In this document: piece by piece, positions 28,418-39,173 of the stretch
Position numbering within the stretch: the first letter of the stretch is position 1
Layout: every line of letters begins with the position of its first letter
DNA from: Marinobacterium lutimaris
GTDB lineage: Bacteria; Pseudomonadota; Gammaproteobacteria; Pseudomonadales; Balneatricaceae
DNA: 64,000 nt
Direction of reading: 5' to 3'
Assembly (NCBI RefSeq): GCF_900108065.1
Contig: NZ_FNVQ01000002.1
Span: forward strand, 682,001-746,000
Translations under genes and position numbers: made by a program
Notes under the pieces: generated by a model
What the model was told of the DNA's origin: nothing
Database searches by the model: none
What the model saw: only the letters and a program-made list of their open reading frames with translations

Positions 28418-30205
28418 TCAGGCCAGAGTGACCAGAGAATCGCCTACCTGTACGGCATCGCCCTCTTTGACGTCGACGCTAACGATGGTGCCAGCGCGAG
28501 CTGCACGCACTTCGGTTTCCATCTTCATCGCTTCCAGGATCACCAGCACGTCGCCTTCCTGAACCGCCTGACCTGCGTTGACCATCACTTTCCAGATGTT
28601 GCCAGCCAGCGGCGCCGGCACTTCTTCACCCGGGCCTGCAGCCGGAGCAGCGGCCGGAGCGGGAGCGGCGGCCGGAGCAGCTGCAACGTTGGAGATATCG
28701 CCACCTTCAGCTACCTGAACCACGTAGTTCTGGCCATTTACGGTGATGGTGTAGACTTCCGGTCCGGATTTCTTCGGTGCTGTCATGGCTTTTGCGTCCT
28801 CAAGCGTCGGGGCTGGTTCAAAGGCGTCGGGGTTACCACGGTTTTCCAGGAATTTCAGGCCGATCTGCGGGAACAGTGCATAGGTCAGTACGTCATCGAT
28901 CTGATGCTCGCCCTGCTCCAGCTTGATCCCTTTCTGGCCGGCAATCTCTTTCAGCTCAGCGCTGAGCTTGTCCATTTCGGCTTCAAGCAGATCCGCCGGA
29001 CGGCAGGTGATCGGCTCGGCACCGGCCAGAACACGTTCCTGCAGTTCAGCGTTGTAAGGCGCAGGCGCTGCACCGTACTCGCCCTTGAGGATGCCCTGCA
29101 CCTCTTTGGAGATGGTCTTGTAGCGCTCGCCCATCAGGACGTTGATCACAGACTGGGTACCGACGATCTGAGAGGTCGGCGTCACCAGCGGGATAAAGCC
29201 CAGGTCTTCGCGCACGCGCGGGATTTCCGCCAGCACTTCGTCAAACTTGTCGGCAGCGCCCTGCTCTCTCAGCTGGCTTTCCATGTTGGTCAGCATGCCA
29301 CCCGGCACCTGAGCGACCAGGATACGGGAATCGGTACCGCGCAGAGAGCCTTCGTACTTGGCGTACTTCTTCCGCACTTCACGGAAGTAAGCGGCAATCT
29401 CTTCCAGCTGAACCAGATCCAGGCCGGTATCGCGGTCGGTACCCTGTAGCGCAGCTACAACGGACTCGGTGGCGGTGTGGCCGTAGGTCATGGACATGGA
29501 GGAGATCGCAGTGTCGACACGGTCGATACCGGCTTCCACCGCCTTGAGGATGGTCATATCGGAAAGGCCAGCGGTAGCATGGGCGTGCAGTTGCACTTCC
29601 AGACCAGTCTGGGCTTTCAGACGGGAAACGAGATCGAAAGCACCGTAAGGCGTCAGGATACCGGACATATCCTTGATGCAGATGGAGTCGGCGCCCAGCT
29701 CTTCCAGAGTTTTGGCGTACTCGACCCAGTTCTCGACGGTGTGCACCGGGCTGGTGGTATAGGAGATAGTACCCTGGGCGTGCTTGCCGGTCGCCTTGAC
29801 CGCTTTGATGGCGGTTTCCAGGTTACGCGGATCGTTCATCGCATCGAAAATTCGGAACACATCGATACCGCTGACAGCGGCGCGCTCTACGAACTTTTCG
29901 ACCACATCGTCGGCGTAATGGCGGTAGCCCAGCAGGTTCTGGCCGCGCAGCAGCATCTGCTGACGGGTGTTGGGCATGACAGCCTTGAGTTCACGGATAC
30001 GGGTCCAGGGATCTTCGCCAAGGTAGCGAATGCAGGAATCGAAGGTCGCTCCGCCCCAGCTTTCAAGTGACCAGTAACCGACTTTGTCGAGTTTTTCTGC
30101 GATCGGCAGCATGTCGTCCAGTCGCAGGCGAGTGGCAAACAGGGACTGATGCGCATCTCGCAGTACGACGTCGGTAATGCCTAGTGCTTTCTTTGCGTCG
30201 GACAT
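28418..30205 (-). CDS. oadA: Oxaloacetate decarboxylase alpha subunit (biotin carrier)
   Basis: OadA transfers the carboxyl group of oxaloacetate to biotin. Residues ~10-275 form the DRE-TIM carboxyltransferase barrel ([26 protein letters not shown]). The PYC/OADA conserved region follows. After a Pro/Ala linker (~510-525), the C-terminal biotinyl domain carries the acceptor lysine in [10 protein letters not shown]. At 595 residues the length is normal. It lies between oadG and oadB. Confidence 0.97.
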   Translation of the reverse strand: MSDAKKALGITDVVLRDAHQSLFATRLRLDDMLPIAEKLDKVGYWSLESWGGATFDSCIRYLGEDPWTRIRELKAVMPNTRQQMLLRGQNLLGYRHYADDVVEKFVERAAVSGIDVFRIFDAMNDPRNLETAIKAVKATGKHAQGTISYTTSPVHTVENWVEYAKTLEELGADSICIKDMSGILTPYGAFDLVSRLKAQTGLEVQLHAHATAGLSDMTILKAVEAGIDRVDTAISSMSMTYGHTATESVVAALQGTDRDTGLDLVQLEEIAAYFREVRKKYAKYEGSLRGTDSRILVAQVPGGMLTNMESQLREQGAADKFDEVLAEIPRVREDLGFIPLVTPTSQIVGTQSVINVLMGERYKTISKEVQGILKGEYGAAPAPYNAELQERVLAGAEPITCRPADLLEAEMDKLSAELKEIAGQKGIKLEQGEHQIDDVLTYALFPQIGLKFLENRGNPDAFEPAPTLEDAKAMTAPKKSGPEVYTITVNGQNYVVQVAEGGDISNVAAAPAAAPAPAAAPAAGPGEEVPAPLAGNIWKVMVNAGQAVQEGDVLVILEAMKMETEVRAARAGTIVSVDVKEGDAVQVGDSLVTLA

Positions 30206-30251
30206 GGGATTGGCCTTATCTCAATCTCGTTTATGATTATTTGTACGCTAC

Positions 30252-30503
30252 TTACGAGCGATACTTCTTGATGGCGGCCGTCATAACGGCGACCAGTTCG
30301 TCGTTATTGGCAGTTGCGCCAGCGCTGGCTGCCGCCGGGGCGGGCTTGCGTGCCGGTGCCGCTTTAGGCGCAGGTGCCGGTACGTACTTGTTCACCAGCT
30401 TCGACATGACGCCTGTGCTGAAAACCAGCAGCGTCAGGAAGACAAAGACGAATCCCATACCAAAGACCATCAGTTCCAGGCCTTCCGTTAACAGACTATC
30501 CAT
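30252..30503 (-). CDS. oadG: Oxaloacetate decarboxylase gamma subunit
   Basis: OadG anchors and assembles the complex. This 83-residue protein has one N-terminal membrane helix (LMVFGMGFVFVFLTLLVF), a Pro/Ala/Lys linker and a short C-terminal helix (VAVMTAAIKKYRS). This matches OadG in layout, and its place just before oadA confirms it. Confidence 0.92.
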   Translation of the reverse strand: MDSLLTEGLELMVFGMGFVFVFLTLLVFSTGVMSKLVNKYVPAPAPKAAPARKPAPAAASAGATANNDELVAVMTAAIKKYRS

Positions 30504-30733
30504 CTATGGGTGCTCCTGTTCGTTACATAACCCTTTCGTCCATTCCGGCTTGTGGCCGCGCCGGTCAACTTGCTTGTGCCAGGACCTGCATGGACGGATG
30601 AACCGGCAAGTTACTGATACTTGTGCACAAGTAAAGCAACGCAACCGAGCGGCTATTCTATCCCGAACTCTATGGGTAAAAGCAAGATTCAAGAGGATAT
30701 GTAATTTTTTTACAGAAATTCGGCGACATTCAG

Positions 30734-30763
30734 TGCAAAAGTCGTTTTTGCACCTTGCCAAGG
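30734..30763. promoter_or_regulatory. Paired palindromes upstream of oadGAB
   Basis: TGCAAAA-N5-TTTTGCA (30734-30752) is immediately followed by CCTTG-C-CAAGG (30753-30763), about 230 bases upstream of oadG. These are possible operator sites. I do not recognise the regulator. The rest of 30504-30945 holds no gene that I can support. Confidence 0.35.
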
Positions 30764-30945
30764 AAAGGCTATCAGCGGGGATAAAACAAATTAGGTAGCC
30801 GAGCTATCCCTGTCAATATAGAGATACGAACCCGACCACCGGGTTTGCGACGCGGAATTGACTCCGGTCAGACCGGACACCAATAGGTGCCCGGTTTCAC
30901 TTTGTAGCATGGTTACGCAAGCGGCGGCCAGCGCCACAAAACAGC

Positions 30946-32421
30946 TTACTTGGCGCTTGCCGGACGGTAAACGCCGATATTCTCGAACCCTTTCTCTACC
31001 AGGCTCTGAGCGTGCATCTGGCTCATCACGCCCTTTTCGCAGTAAAGCAGGTATTCACGCTCACCATCCAGCGTCTTGATCTTGGTTTCCAGATCGTAGA
31101 ACGGGATCTTCAGGATCGTGCAGCCAGGAAGGTTCAGCGGCTTGCGCTCCTCTTCGTGCGGCGCACGGATATCGATGATTGACTGGTTGGCGTCAACGCG
31201 GGTCAGCGCCTGGATCTCGGAGTTGATGTTCTGGTTTTCCACAATCTCATCGATGGAGATCACTTCAGCCGACTCCAGGGCGCGCTCCAGCACCTCGAAA
31301 TCAAACCCGGACTCCTCACGCTCGACACGCTCCTTACGGGCGGCCGTGGTGGGCTTGTCAGAGATGACACCGCAGAACTCCGGCATGGCGCTGGCAAACT
31401 CGAAGCAGCCGATCTGGCGGCTGTACTCGATGATATCCGGCTTATCCATGGTCACCAGCGGGCGGATCACCAGATGCTCGGCGACGTTGTCGATCAGATT
31501 CAGGTTAGGCAGCGTCTGGCTGGAAACCTGGGCGATGCTCTCACCGGTCACCAGAGCCGGCAGATTCATGCGATCAGCCACCTTGTCTGCGGCACGCATC
31601 ATCATCCGCTTGAGCACGACACCCATGTGCGAACGATCAACGCTCTGCAGGATTTCACCGACCACCTCTTCAAACGGCACGGTAATAAACTTAACGCGCG
31701 CAGAGGAGCCATAGCGCTTCCACAGGTACAGAGAAACCTGTTTCACACCGATCTCGTGGGCATGACCACCAAGGTTAAAAAACAGGAAGTGGGTTTTACA
31801 GCCGCGACGCATGGTCATCCAGGAGGCAACGATCGAGTCGAAACCACCGGAGATCAAAGACAGCACCGGCTCCTGGGTACCCAGCGGATAACCGCCCAGA
31901 CCAGGATGAATATCGGTGACGATAAACAGGCGGTCGTCACGCACCTCAAGGTCTACCCAGACCTCAGGCTTGTGCACATCAACGCCAGCCGCTTCAGTGT
32001 GCTGACGCAGGCCACCACCGACGTAACGTTCCATCTCCACCGAGGTGAACTCATGCTTGCCGGAACGGCGTACACGCACCTTGAAGGTCTTTCCCTTGAG
32101 CCTCTCGGCATAGGCGTCACGGGTACGCTCGTAGGCCTGATGAAAGTCTTCCAGCGGATGCTGTTCAACTTCCAGGAAGGTCTGAATGCCAGGGATACGC
32201 TTCAGCGCATCGACCAGGTCATCGCGCAGGGTTGCCGGCATGCTGGACAGGCCGCCTTCGTAAACCACCTCGATCTTGTCCCAGAAGGCACTGACTTTCA
32301 CTTCAGGATGGATACGACCAAGAATGATCTGGATGTTGTTCTGGAGACGTGCGACCAAGCGCTTGCGGACAGGCCGGCTCTTGATAGTGATCTCAGGGAA
32401 GAGCTTGATGATGAATTTCAT
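30946..32421 (-). CDS. thiI: tRNA 4-thiouridine synthase ThiI (with rhodanese domain)
   Basis: ThiI makes 4-thiouridine at tRNA position 8 and also supplies sulfur for thiamine thiazole. At 491 residues it is the long form. It has an N-terminal ferredoxin-like domain and a THUMP domain (~60-165). The adenylation PP-loop is SGGFDS (~195). A C-terminal rhodanese domain (~400-490) carries its catalytic cysteine (about Cys461) in LLYCEKGVMSQ. It is separate from oadGAB and faces the same way. Confidence 0.96.
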   Translation of the reverse strand: MKFIIKLFPEITIKSRPVRKRLVARLQNNIQIILGRIHPEVKVSAFWDKIEVVYEGGLSSMPATLRDDLVDALKRIPGIQTFLEVEQHPLEDFHQAYERTRDAYAERLKGKTFKVRVRRSGKHEFTSVEMERYVGGGLRQHTEAAGVDVHKPEVWVDLEVRDDRLFIVTDIHPGLGGYPLGTQEPVLSLISGGFDSIVASWMTMRRGCKTHFLFFNLGGHAHEIGVKQVSLYLWKRYGSSARVKFITVPFEEVVGEILQSVDRSHMGVVLKRMMMRAADKVADRMNLPALVTGESIAQVSSQTLPNLNLIDNVAEHLVIRPLVTMDKPDIIEYSRQIGCFEFASAMPEFCGVISDKPTTAARKERVEREESGFDFEVLERALESAEVISIDEIVENQNINSEIQALTRVDANQSIIDIRAPHEEERKPLNLPGCTILKIPFYDLETKIKTLDGEREYLLYCEKGVMSQMHAQSLVEKGFENIGVYRPASAK

Positions 32422-32447
32422 GAGGCGATACGTGGGGGAGTTAGAAG

Positions 32448-32524
32448 TGGCGCGCCCGAGAGGATTCGAACCTCTGACCGCCTGGTTCGTAGCCAGGTAC
32501 TCTATCCAGCTGAGCTACGGGCGC
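32448..32524 (-). tRNA. tRNA-Arg (anticodon ACG), copy 1
   Basis: 77 nt. The acceptor GCGCCCG pairs with CGGGCGC, the anticodon loop CTACGAA gives ACG, and CCA is encoded. The T stem is AGAGG/CCTCT. It is nearly identical to copy 2. Confidence 0.96.
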
Positions 32525-32554
32525 ATGCCGAAAACGGATTTAACGATCAAAGGA

Positions 32555-32631
32555 TGGCGCGCCCGAGAGGATTCGAACCTCTGACCGCCTGGTTCGTAGC
32601 CAGGTACTCTATCCAGCTGAGCTACGGGCGC
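32555..32631 (-). tRNA. tRNA-Arg (anticodon ACG), copy 2
   Basis: 77 nt with the same body as copy 1, including the AGAGG/CCTCT T stem and the encoded CCA. It lies 30 bases from copy 1, suggesting tandem duplication. Confidence 0.96.
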
Positions 32632-32666
32632 ACACTTGAAAGCTTTACCGCATGTTGTCCATTTAA

Positions 32667-32743
32667 TGGCGCGCCCGGCACGATTCGAACGTGCGACCGC
32701 CTGGTTCGTAGCCAGGTACTCTATCCAGCTGAGCTACGGGCGC
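32667..32743 (-). tRNA. tRNA-Arg (anticodon ACG), copy 3
   Basis: 77 nt with the same acceptor, D and anticodon arms. Its T stem is CGCAC pairing GTGCC-side bases (minus strand GCACG-TTCGAAT-CGTGC), unlike copies 1 and 2. Pairing is kept. CCA is encoded. Confidence 0.95.
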
Positions 32744-32747
32744 TAAA

Positions 32748-32836
32748 TGGCGGTGAGAGAGGGATTCGAACCCTCGATACCCAAGAGGTATACACCCTTA
32801 GCAGGGGTGCGCCTTCAGCCACTCGGCCATCTCACC
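32748..32836 (-). tRNA. tRNA-Ser (anticodon GCT)
   Basis: 89 nt with the long class II variable arm (ACCTCTTGGGT region). The acceptor GGTGAGA pairs with TCTCACC. The anticodon loop CTGCTAA gives GCT. CCA is encoded. It sits next to csrA, as in many gammaproteobacteria. Confidence 0.96.
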
Positions 32837-32963
32837 TTGACAACGGCGCGTATACTACAAGACTGATTTTCAAAAGGAAAGCACTAATTTGAAAAAAAAT
32901 CTGGTGGGTAAAATATCACCGCTAGACAACTGCAGAAGGAGACGCTTCGCGCCCCCCTTCTGA

Positions 32964-33155
32964 TCACTCCTGAGAGTCGTCGTTGTCGCCTTTTTCGCGC
33001 TGAATGCGCTGGTAAATCTCTTCACGGTGCACGGATACATCTTTAGGTGCGTTAACACCAATCCGGACCTGGTTGCCCTTTACTCCCAGAACAGTGACGG
33101 TGACTTCATCACCGACCATCAGGGTTTCACCTACACGGCGGGTAAGAATCAGCAT
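32964..33155 (-). CDS. csrA: Carbon storage regulator CsrA/RsmA
   Basis: A 63-residue RNA-binding translational regulator that recognises GGA motifs in mRNA leaders. The sequence [20 protein letters not shown] followed by [20 protein letters not shown] is close to invariant for the family. Arg44-equivalent and the VHREEIY segment, which contact RNA, are present. The start has AGGAG eight bases upstream. It is flanked by lysC and tRNA-Ser, the conserved arrangement. Confidence 0.98.
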   Translation of the reverse strand: MLILTRRVGETLMVGDEVTVTVLGVKGNQVRIGVNAPKDVSVHREEIYQRIQREKGDNDDSQE

Positions 33156-33313
33156 TGGCGGATCTCCTTATTACGTCCTGTGGGGCGCTGACCTTTTGAT
33201 ACATCCTAGCTACATTGACTCTACAATTAAGCATATACAACAGAGTCTGCAACCTTAACTAAGTTCAGGATGTTCTGATATTCAATATAGCTCAAAAGGC
33301 CAGCAACTCGTAT

Positions 33314-34549
33314 TTATTCGCAGACAGTGTCTGCGCTATCCAGGTTGAACGCCGCATGGAGGGCTCGAACCGCCAACTCCATGTATTTCTCAGCAATCAC
33401 CACAGAGACCTTGATCTCAGATGTGGAGATCATCTGAATGTTGATGTTCTCCTGCGCCAGGGCGTCGAACATCTTGCTCGCGACACCCGCGTGGGAGCGC
33501 ATGCCTACACCAACGATAGAGACCTTGGCGATCTTGCTGTTGCCGCCATGGCTGCGGGCACCCAGCTCTACCACGATCTTCTCGAGAATCGCCTGCGCGC
33601 GCTCGAAGTCGTTACGGTGAACGGTAAAGGTAAAGTCGGTGGTCTGATCGGCCCCAACGTTCTGCACGATCATGTCGACTTCGATGTTCTCGCGACTGAT
33701 CGGCCCCAGAATGCGGGATGCCACACCCGGAATATCGGGCACACCCACCACCGTCAGCTTGGCTTCGTCACGGTTGAACGCGATGCCGGAAATAACGGGT
33801 TTTTCCACTGTTTCTTCATCCTCTATTGTGATCAACGTGCCCGGACCGTCCTGGAAGCTGGACAGCACGCGAAGCGGCACCTTGTACTTGCCGGCGAACT
33901 CCACCGAGCGAATCTGCAACACTTTTGAGCCCAGGCTCGCCATCTCAAGCATCTCCTCGAAGGTGATCTTGTCGAGACGACGGGCGCCGGCCACCACACG
34001 CGGATCGGTGGTATATACGCCATCCACATCAGTATAGATCTGACATTCGTCGGCTTTCAGCGCCGCCGCCAGAGCTACACCGGTAGTATCTGAACCACCA
34101 CGACCCAGGGTAGTGATATTGCCCTGCTCATCAACGCCCTGGAAGCCAGCAACGATTACCACGCGACCCGCTTCCAGATCGGAACGCATACGCTGGGTTT
34201 CGATATCCTGGATACGCGCCTTGCCGTGCGAGGTGTCGGTCAGAATCCTGACCTGGCCGCCGGTATAGGAGCGGGCATCGACGCCACGCTTCTTCAGCGC
34301 CATCGCCAGCAGTGCGATGGTGACCTGCTCACCGGTGGAAACCAGCACATCCATCTCGCGACGGTCGGGCGTGTCCTGAATCTGGTTGGCCAGGCCGATC
34401 AGACGGTTGGTTTCGCCGCTCATGGCAGAGACAACCACGACCACATCATCACCGCGCTCGCGGAACCCTTGAACCTTCTCCGCGACAGCTTCGATACGCT
34501 CTACCGAGCCCACCGAGGTGCCGCCATATTTCTGAACGTATAACGCCAT
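33314..34549 (-). CDS. lysC: Aspartate kinase
   Basis: It catalyses phosphorylation of aspartate, the first step to lysine, threonine and methionine. This 411-residue protein begins LYVQKYGGTSVGSVERI. It carries VSAMSGETNRLIG, GRGGSDTTGVALAA and the YTDVDGVYTTDPR segment. Two C-terminal ACT domains (~265-400) provide feedback control. The length fits a monofunctional class similar to Pseudomonas LysC. It lies between alaS and csrA. Confidence 0.96.
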   Translation of the reverse strand: MALYVQKYGGTSVGSVERIEAVAEKVQGFRERGDDVVVVVSAMSGETNRLIGLANQIQDTPDRREMDVLVSTGEQVTIALLAMALKKRGVDARSYTGGQVRILTDTSHGKARIQDIETQRMRSDLEAGRVVIVAGFQGVDEQGNITTLGRGGSDTTGVALAAALKADECQIYTDVDGVYTTDPRVVAGARRLDKITFEEMLEMASLGSKVLQIRSVEFAGKYKVPLRVLSSFQDGPGTLITIEDEETVEKPVISGIAFNRDEAKLTVVGVPDIPGVASRILGPISRENIEVDMIVQNVGADQTTDFTFTVHRNDFERAQAILEKIVVELGARSHGGNSKIAKVSIVGVGMRSHAGVASKMFDALAQENINIQMISTSEIKVSVVIAEKYMELAVRALHAAFNLDSADTVCE

Positions 34550-34601
34550 TTTCTGTATCTATTCCCAAACGGCGCCCCTGCCAGGGCGCCTATCGCCTAT
34601 C

Positions 34602-37208
34602 TTAGAGTGCCTGGGATACCAGCTCCGGCACCGACTCCAGCGCCGCCGGCATAGCCGATGCGTCGGTTCCGCCACCCTGCGCCATATCCGGGCGGCCACC
34701 GCCCTTACCACCCAGTTTAGCTGCCAGGTCACGTACCAGATCACCGGCCTTGACGCGGTCGGTCAGATCCTTGGTGACGCCAGCGGCAACACTGACCTTT
34801 TCGCCCTGGGCGGTCATCAGCACAACCACACCGCTGCCCAGCTTGTTCTTCAGCTGATCGATGCTGTCACGCAGAGACTTGGCCTCAACGCCTTCCAGCT
34901 TGGCCGCGAGCACCTTGATGCCCTGGACCTCGATCACCTGGTTGAGCAGATCACCACTGGCAGCAGAAGCCAGCTTGGCGGTCAGGCGCTCAATCTCTTT
35001 TTCCAGCTGACGGTTGCGGTCATTCAGGTTACGCACCTTTTCCACCACCGAGTCGCGAGTACCCTTAACCAGTGAGGAAAGATCGCCCACCACCGCTTCG
35101 GTGGTACGGAACCAGTTCAGCGCCGCCTTACCGGTGACCGCTTCGATACGGCGTACGCCAGAGGCGATACCGCTTTCGGAAACGATCTTCATCATCGCGA
35201 TATCGCCAGTACGGCTGGCGTGGGTACCGCCGCAGAGCTCGACGGAGAAGCCGTCTTCGCCCATGCTCAGCACACGCACCACTTCGTCGTACTTCTCGCC
35301 GAACAGCGCCGCAGCGCCCTTGGCCTTGGCTTCGTCGATCGGCATCACCTCGGTGGTCACCTCAGTGTTGGCGCGAATCTGAGCGTTGACGATATCTTCA
35401 ACCTGCTGCAGCTCTTCGTCGGTCACGGCCTCAAAGTGAGAGAAGTCGAAACGCAGACGATCTTCGTTAACCAGAGAGCCTTTCTGCTGTACGTGGCTGC
35501 CGAGCACAATGCGCAGCGCTTCATGCAGCAGGTGGGTTGCAGAGTGGTTCAGAGCCGCCGCACGACGTTTTTCCACATCGATCTCGGTGGCTACGCTGTT
35601 GCCGACTTCCAGCACGCCTTCGGCCACTTCACCATGGTGCAGATGGACCTTGCCCTCTTTGGTGCAGTCGCCGACGTTGAACAGGCCGCGATCCCAGCGC
35701 AGCACACCGCTGTCGCCTACCTGGCCGCCAGACTCGGCGTAGAAAGAGGTGTTTTCCAGCACCACGGTGCCGCGCTCGCCGGCGCTCAGCTGGTTAACCG
35801 GTTCGCCATCGCGGAACAGGCCGACCACCTTGGTCTGGTCTTCGTAGGCTTCGTAGCCGGTGAAACGGGTTTCGCCGTCCACCTCGATACGGGCGTTGTA
35901 ATCCACGGAGAACTGACCGGAAGCACGCGCTCTTTCACGCTGTTTCTGCATCTCGGACTCAAAGCCATCCATATCCAGGGTGACTTCGTGCTCACGGGCC
36001 ACATCGGCGGTCAGATCGACCGGGAAACCGTAGGTGTCATACAGACGGAATACGGTTTCACCGGGCAGTACCTTGCCATCCAGATCGGCAATCGCCTGCT
36101 CCAGCAGTGACAGACCGTTATCCAGGGTACGAGCGAACTGCTCTTCCTCTTTAAGGATGACGCGCTCAACCTGCGCCTGCAGCTCTTTCAGTTCCGGATA
36201 GGCTTCACCCATCTCGGCCACCAGCGGAGCAACCAGCTTATGGAAGAACGTACCCTTGGCACCGAGCTTGTTGCCGTGACGCACGGCGCGACGCAGGATG
36301 CGGCGCAGCACGTAACCGCGGCCTTCGTTGGACGGCAGCACGCCATCGACAATCAGGAAGGCGCAGGAACGGATATGGTCCGCAATCACGCGCAGTGACT
36401 TGGCAGTAATATCCTGCTGACCCAGCACTTCGGCGGTAGCCTTGAGCAGGTTCTGGAACAGGTCGATCTCGTAGTTGCTGTGGACCTTCTGCATGACTGC
36501 AGCGATACGCTCCAGCCCCATGCCGGTATCGATGGACGGCGCGGCCAGCGGCGTCATCTCGCCATCGGCGGAGCGGTTGAACTGCATGAAGACCAGGTTC
36601 CAGATCTCGATGTAACGGTCACCGTCTTCGTCCGGGCTTCCTGGAGGGCCGCCCGCCACTTCCGGGCCGTGATCGAAGAAGATCTCTGAACACGGGCCGC
36701 AGGGACCGGTATCACCCATGGACCAGAAGTTGTCTTCATCCAGCTTGGAGAAACGCTCGGGATCGGCGCCGATCTCCTCTTTCCAGATCTTTTCCGCTTC
36801 ATCATCGGTGTAATGCACGGTGACCCAAAGTTTCTCTTTCGGCAGACCCAGTACTTCGGTCAGAAAGGTCCAGGCAAACTTGATCGCATCGCGCTTGAAA
36901 TAGTCGCCGAAGCTGAAGTTGCCCAGCATTTCGAAGAAAGTGTGGTGACGGGCGGTGTAGCCGACGTTTTCCAGGTCGTTGTGCTTGCCACCGGCGCGGA
37001 CACAACGCTGAGAGGTGGTTGCGCGGCTATAGGAGCGCTTGTCAGTACCCAGGAATACGTCCTTGAACTGAACCATCCCGGCGTTGGTAAACAGCAGGGT
37101 CGCGTCGTTGCCAGGCACCAGCGGGCTGGAGGGAACGATCTCATGGCCATGTTCGTTGAAGTAGTTCAGGAACGCCTGGCGAATTTCGGCACTCGTCATG
37201 TATTTCAT
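34602..37208 (-). CDS. alaS: Alanine-tRNA ligase
   Basis: It charges tRNA-Ala and edits mischarged Ser/Gly. I start it at the ATG at 37208 ([17 protein letters not shown]), giving about 868 residues, the usual length; the frame extends 27 codons upstream without similarity. The class II catalytic core is at the N-terminus ([15 protein letters not shown]). The editing domain has [11 protein letters not shown] and the [12 protein letters not shown] zinc motif. The C-Ala domain ends with the [14 protein letters not shown] region. The neighbours are recX and lysC. Confidence 0.97.
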   Translation of the reverse strand: MKYMTSAEIRQAFLNYFNEHGHEIVPSSPLVPGNDATLLFTNAGMVQFKDVFLGTDKRSYSRATTSQRCVRAGGKHNDLENVGYTARHHTFFEMLGNFSFGDYFKRDAIKFAWTFLTEVLGLPKEKLWVTVHYTDDEAEKIWKEEIGADPERFSKLDEDNFWSMGDTGPCGPCSEIFFDHGPEVAGGPPGSPDEDGDRYIEIWNLVFMQFNRSADGEMTPLAAPSIDTGMGLERIAAVMQKVHSNYEIDLFQNLLKATAEVLGQQDITAKSLRVIADHIRSCAFLIVDGVLPSNEGRGYVLRRILRRAVRHGNKLGAKGTFFHKLVAPLVAEMGEAYPELKELQAQVERVILKEEEQFARTLDNGLSLLEQAIADLDGKVLPGETVFRLYDTYGFPVDLTADVAREHEVTLDMDGFESEMQKQRERARASGQFSVDYNARIEVDGETRFTGYEAYEDQTKVVGLFRDGEPVNQLSAGERGTVVLENTSFYAESGGQVGDSGVLRWDRGLFNVGDCTKEGKVHLHHGEVAEGVLEVGNSVATEIDVEKRRAAALNHSATHLLHEALRIVLGSHVQQKGSLVNEDRLRFDFSHFEAVTDEELQQVEDIVNAQIRANTEVTTEVMPIDEAKAKGAAALFGEKYDEVVRVLSMGEDGFSVELCGGTHASRTGDIAMMKIVSESGIASGVRRIEAVTGKAALNWFRTTEAVVGDLSSLVKGTRDSVVEKVRNLNDRNRQLEKEIERLTAKLASAASGDLLNQVIEVQGIKVLAAKLEGVEAKSLRDSIDQLKNKLGSGVVVLMTAQGEKVSVAAGVTKDLTDRVKAGDLVRDLAAKLGGKGGGRPDMAQGGGTDASAMPAALESVPELVSQAL

Positions 37209-37446
37209 CTGAATAAACCGTTTTCCTAGTTTCCTATTGCTGCGTAAAACAGCGGGAATGTCTCTGGCGCAGCCGCCGAACTCAAACACCAGAGCACAAT
37301 CTGGTCATTCGATTAGCTTTTTCGCGCCCTGGCGCGTGCAAACACCGCAAAAAATGGCGGAACAGTATATAACGTGTCTGTTTTTTGTTCGAATACTTTT
37401 AGCGGCCCAAACGCGGCAGATTCAAGGCATTCAGCGCCAAACCCGC

Positions 37447-37932
37447 TCAGTCTTCGTCCACTTCCAGCGCGTATCGGATCTCGTCGAAGCCGAACCCCCG
37501 CCCCTGAAGATGACGCACCCGTTTCGCCTTCTCTTTCATATCGGTTATCGGCCGCCCTGCATACTTGCGCCCGGCTAGCTCTCTGGCCTGGTCAAACCAG
37601 TCCACGGCCTCCTCCTCCAGCACCTGTTCAATCAGTGTCGAGTCAATGCCTTTGTTCTGCAGATCGAAGCGGACCCGGCGCTCGCCGTACCCCTGCCCCA
37701 CACGCTGGCGCAGAATCATACCGGCACAGCGCAGGTCACTCTGGTAGCCGTCCGCAACCATCCGGTCGAGCACTTTATCCAGCAGCGCCTCATCAGCCAC
37801 CCGGCTACGAAAGCGTTGCTCCAGTTCGTGGCGGCTGTATTCTCGCCGCGCCAGCAGCTGGATAACCGCCTCGACCAGTGCCGATTCGGTTTCGATCAGC
37901 TTGTCGCTGCTGTTTTTTCGCTGTCCAAACAT
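37447..37932 (-). CDS. recX: Recombination regulator RecX
   Basis: RecX blocks RecA filament growth. This 161-residue protein consists of three-helix repeats. Markers are AVIQLLARREYSRHELEQRF, LVADGYQSDLRCA-type residues (as DRMVADGYQSD) and FLQGRGF-type residues (as HLQGRGFGFDEI). It follows recA and is separated from it by a hairpin terminator, so it is probably expressed by read-through. Confidence 0.94.
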   Translation of the reverse strand: MFGQRKNSSDKLIETESALVEAVIQLLARREYSRHELEQRFRSRVADEALLDKVLDRMVADGYQSDLRCAGMILRQRVGQGYGERRVRFDLQNKGIDSTLIEQVLEEEAVDWFDQARELAGRKYAGRPITDMKEKAKRVRHLQGRGFGFDEIRYALEVDED

Positions 37933-37951
37933 CGCTAACCCCAGAAAACAG

Positions 37952-37974
37952 AAAAGGCCCCGAGGGGCCTTTTC
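37952..37974 (-). terminator. recA-recX intergenic terminator
   Basis: Stem AAAAGGCCCC/GGGGCCTTTT, flanked by T- and A-rich bases. It lies 20 bases upstream of recX and 40 bases after recA. In E. coli a similar terminator limits recX to a few percent of recA transcription (established knowledge). Confidence 0.85.
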
Positions 37975-38013
37975 ATTTTATATCGACGCGCAGCACTTGG
38001 AATTCAGTGACAG

Positions 38014-39066
38014 TTAGAATTCAAGCTCTGCGTTTTTATCAGCGTCTTCCGTGCTCTCTTCCTTGCTCTTGGGCTTGGAAACGTTGAGCAGCTCAGCGCG
38101 GATAGCGGCTTCGATCTCATCCGCCACTTCCGGATGCTCCTCAAGGTAACGTGCGGCGTTAGCCTTACCCTGGCCGATCTTGTTGCCCTGGTACGCGTAC
38201 CAGGCGCCGGACTTGTCGATCAGCTTCTGCTGCACGCCCAGGTCGATCACTTCGCCCATGTGGTAGATACCGGCACCGTACATGATCTGGAACTCGGCCT
38301 GACGGAACGGCGGGGATACCTTGTTCTTCACGACCTTAACGCGGGTCTCGTTACCGATTACTTCGTCACCCTGTTTCACAGCACCGGTACGACGGATATC
38401 CAGACGTACAGAAGCGTAGAACTTGAGCGCGTTACCACCGGTAGTGGTTTCCGGAGAACCGAACATAACGCCGATCTTCATACGGATCTGGTTGATGAAC
38501 ACCAGCATGCAGTTGGCCTGCTTGACGTTACCGGTCAGCTTACGCAGCGCCTGGGACATCAGACGTGCCTGCAGACCCACGTGGGAATCACCCATCTCGC
38601 CTTCGATTTCCGCCTTCGGCACCAGTGCCGCCACGGAGTCGACGATGATGACATCGACCGCGCCAGAGCGGGTCAGCATGTCGGTGATTTCCAGTGCCTG
38701 CTCACCGGTATCCGGCTGGGAGACCAGCAGCTCGTCCACGTTAACACCCAACTTTTCGGCGTACTGCGGATCCAGCGCGTGCTCGGCATCGACGAATGCA
38801 CAGGTCTTACCCTGTTTCTGCGCCTGGGCGATGACCTGGAGAGTCAGCGTGGTTTTACCGGAGGATTCCGGGCCGTAGATCTCTACGATACGACCGTAAG
38901 GCAGACCGCCGATACCCAGCGCGATATCCAGGCCGAGCGAGCCGGTCGAAACAGCCGGAATCGCCTCACGGGGCTGGTCACCCATACGCATGACCGCGCC
39001 CTTGCCGAACTGACGTTCTATTTGCGATAGCGCCGCATCAAGCGCCTTCTTTCTGTTATCGTCCAT
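38014..39066 (-). CDS. recA: Recombinase RecA
   Basis: RecA forms filaments on single-stranded DNA for recombination and SOS induction. The ATG at 39066 gives 350 residues; a GTG one codon upstream is also possible. Walker A is GPESSGKTT. Other signatures are [10 protein letters not shown]-type (as [13 protein letters not shown]), [20 protein letters not shown] and the [14 protein letters not shown] monomer interface. The C-terminal tail is acidic, as usual. A LexA box lies upstream. Confidence 0.98.
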   Translation of the reverse strand: MDDNRKKALDAALSQIERQFGKGAVMRMGDQPREAIPAVSTGSLGLDIALGIGGLPYGRIVEIYGPESSGKTTLTLQVIAQAQKQGKTCAFVDAEHALDPQYAEKLGVNVDELLVSQPDTGEQALEITDMLTRSGAVDVIIVDSVAALVPKAEIEGEMGDSHVGLQARLMSQALRKLTGNVKQANCMLVFINQIRMKIGVMFGSPETTTGGNALKFYASVRLDIRRTGAVKQGDEVIGNETRVKVVKNKVSPPFRQAEFQIMYGAGIYHMGEVIDLGVQQKLIDKSGAWYAYQGNKIGQGKANAARYLEEHPEVADEIEAAIRAELLNVSKPKSKEESTEDADKNAELEF

Positions 39067-39124
39067 CACTCAACCTTTATCAAAGCCAGAGCTTTTATCG
39101 AGAGCCGTAAAAGCCGGTTCAAAA

Positions 39125-39144
39125 TACTGTATACCTGACCAGTA
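39125..39144 (-). promoter_or_regulatory. LexA (SOS) box upstream of recA
   Basis: TACTG-N10-CAGTA fits the CTG-N10-CAG SOS consensus. It lies about 60 bases upstream of recA. It could also affect nothing else nearby, since pncC ends here on the same strand. Confidence 0.9.
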
Positions 39145-39173
39145 TTATTCCAGAAAAAGGTTAATTTGCAACC

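Noticed and set aside
31474-32892. 472-codon open frame across thiI and the tRNA cluster
   Set aside because: It is antisense to thiI and translates the tRNA genes into the well-known artefact peptide ARPRGFEPLTAWFVA.
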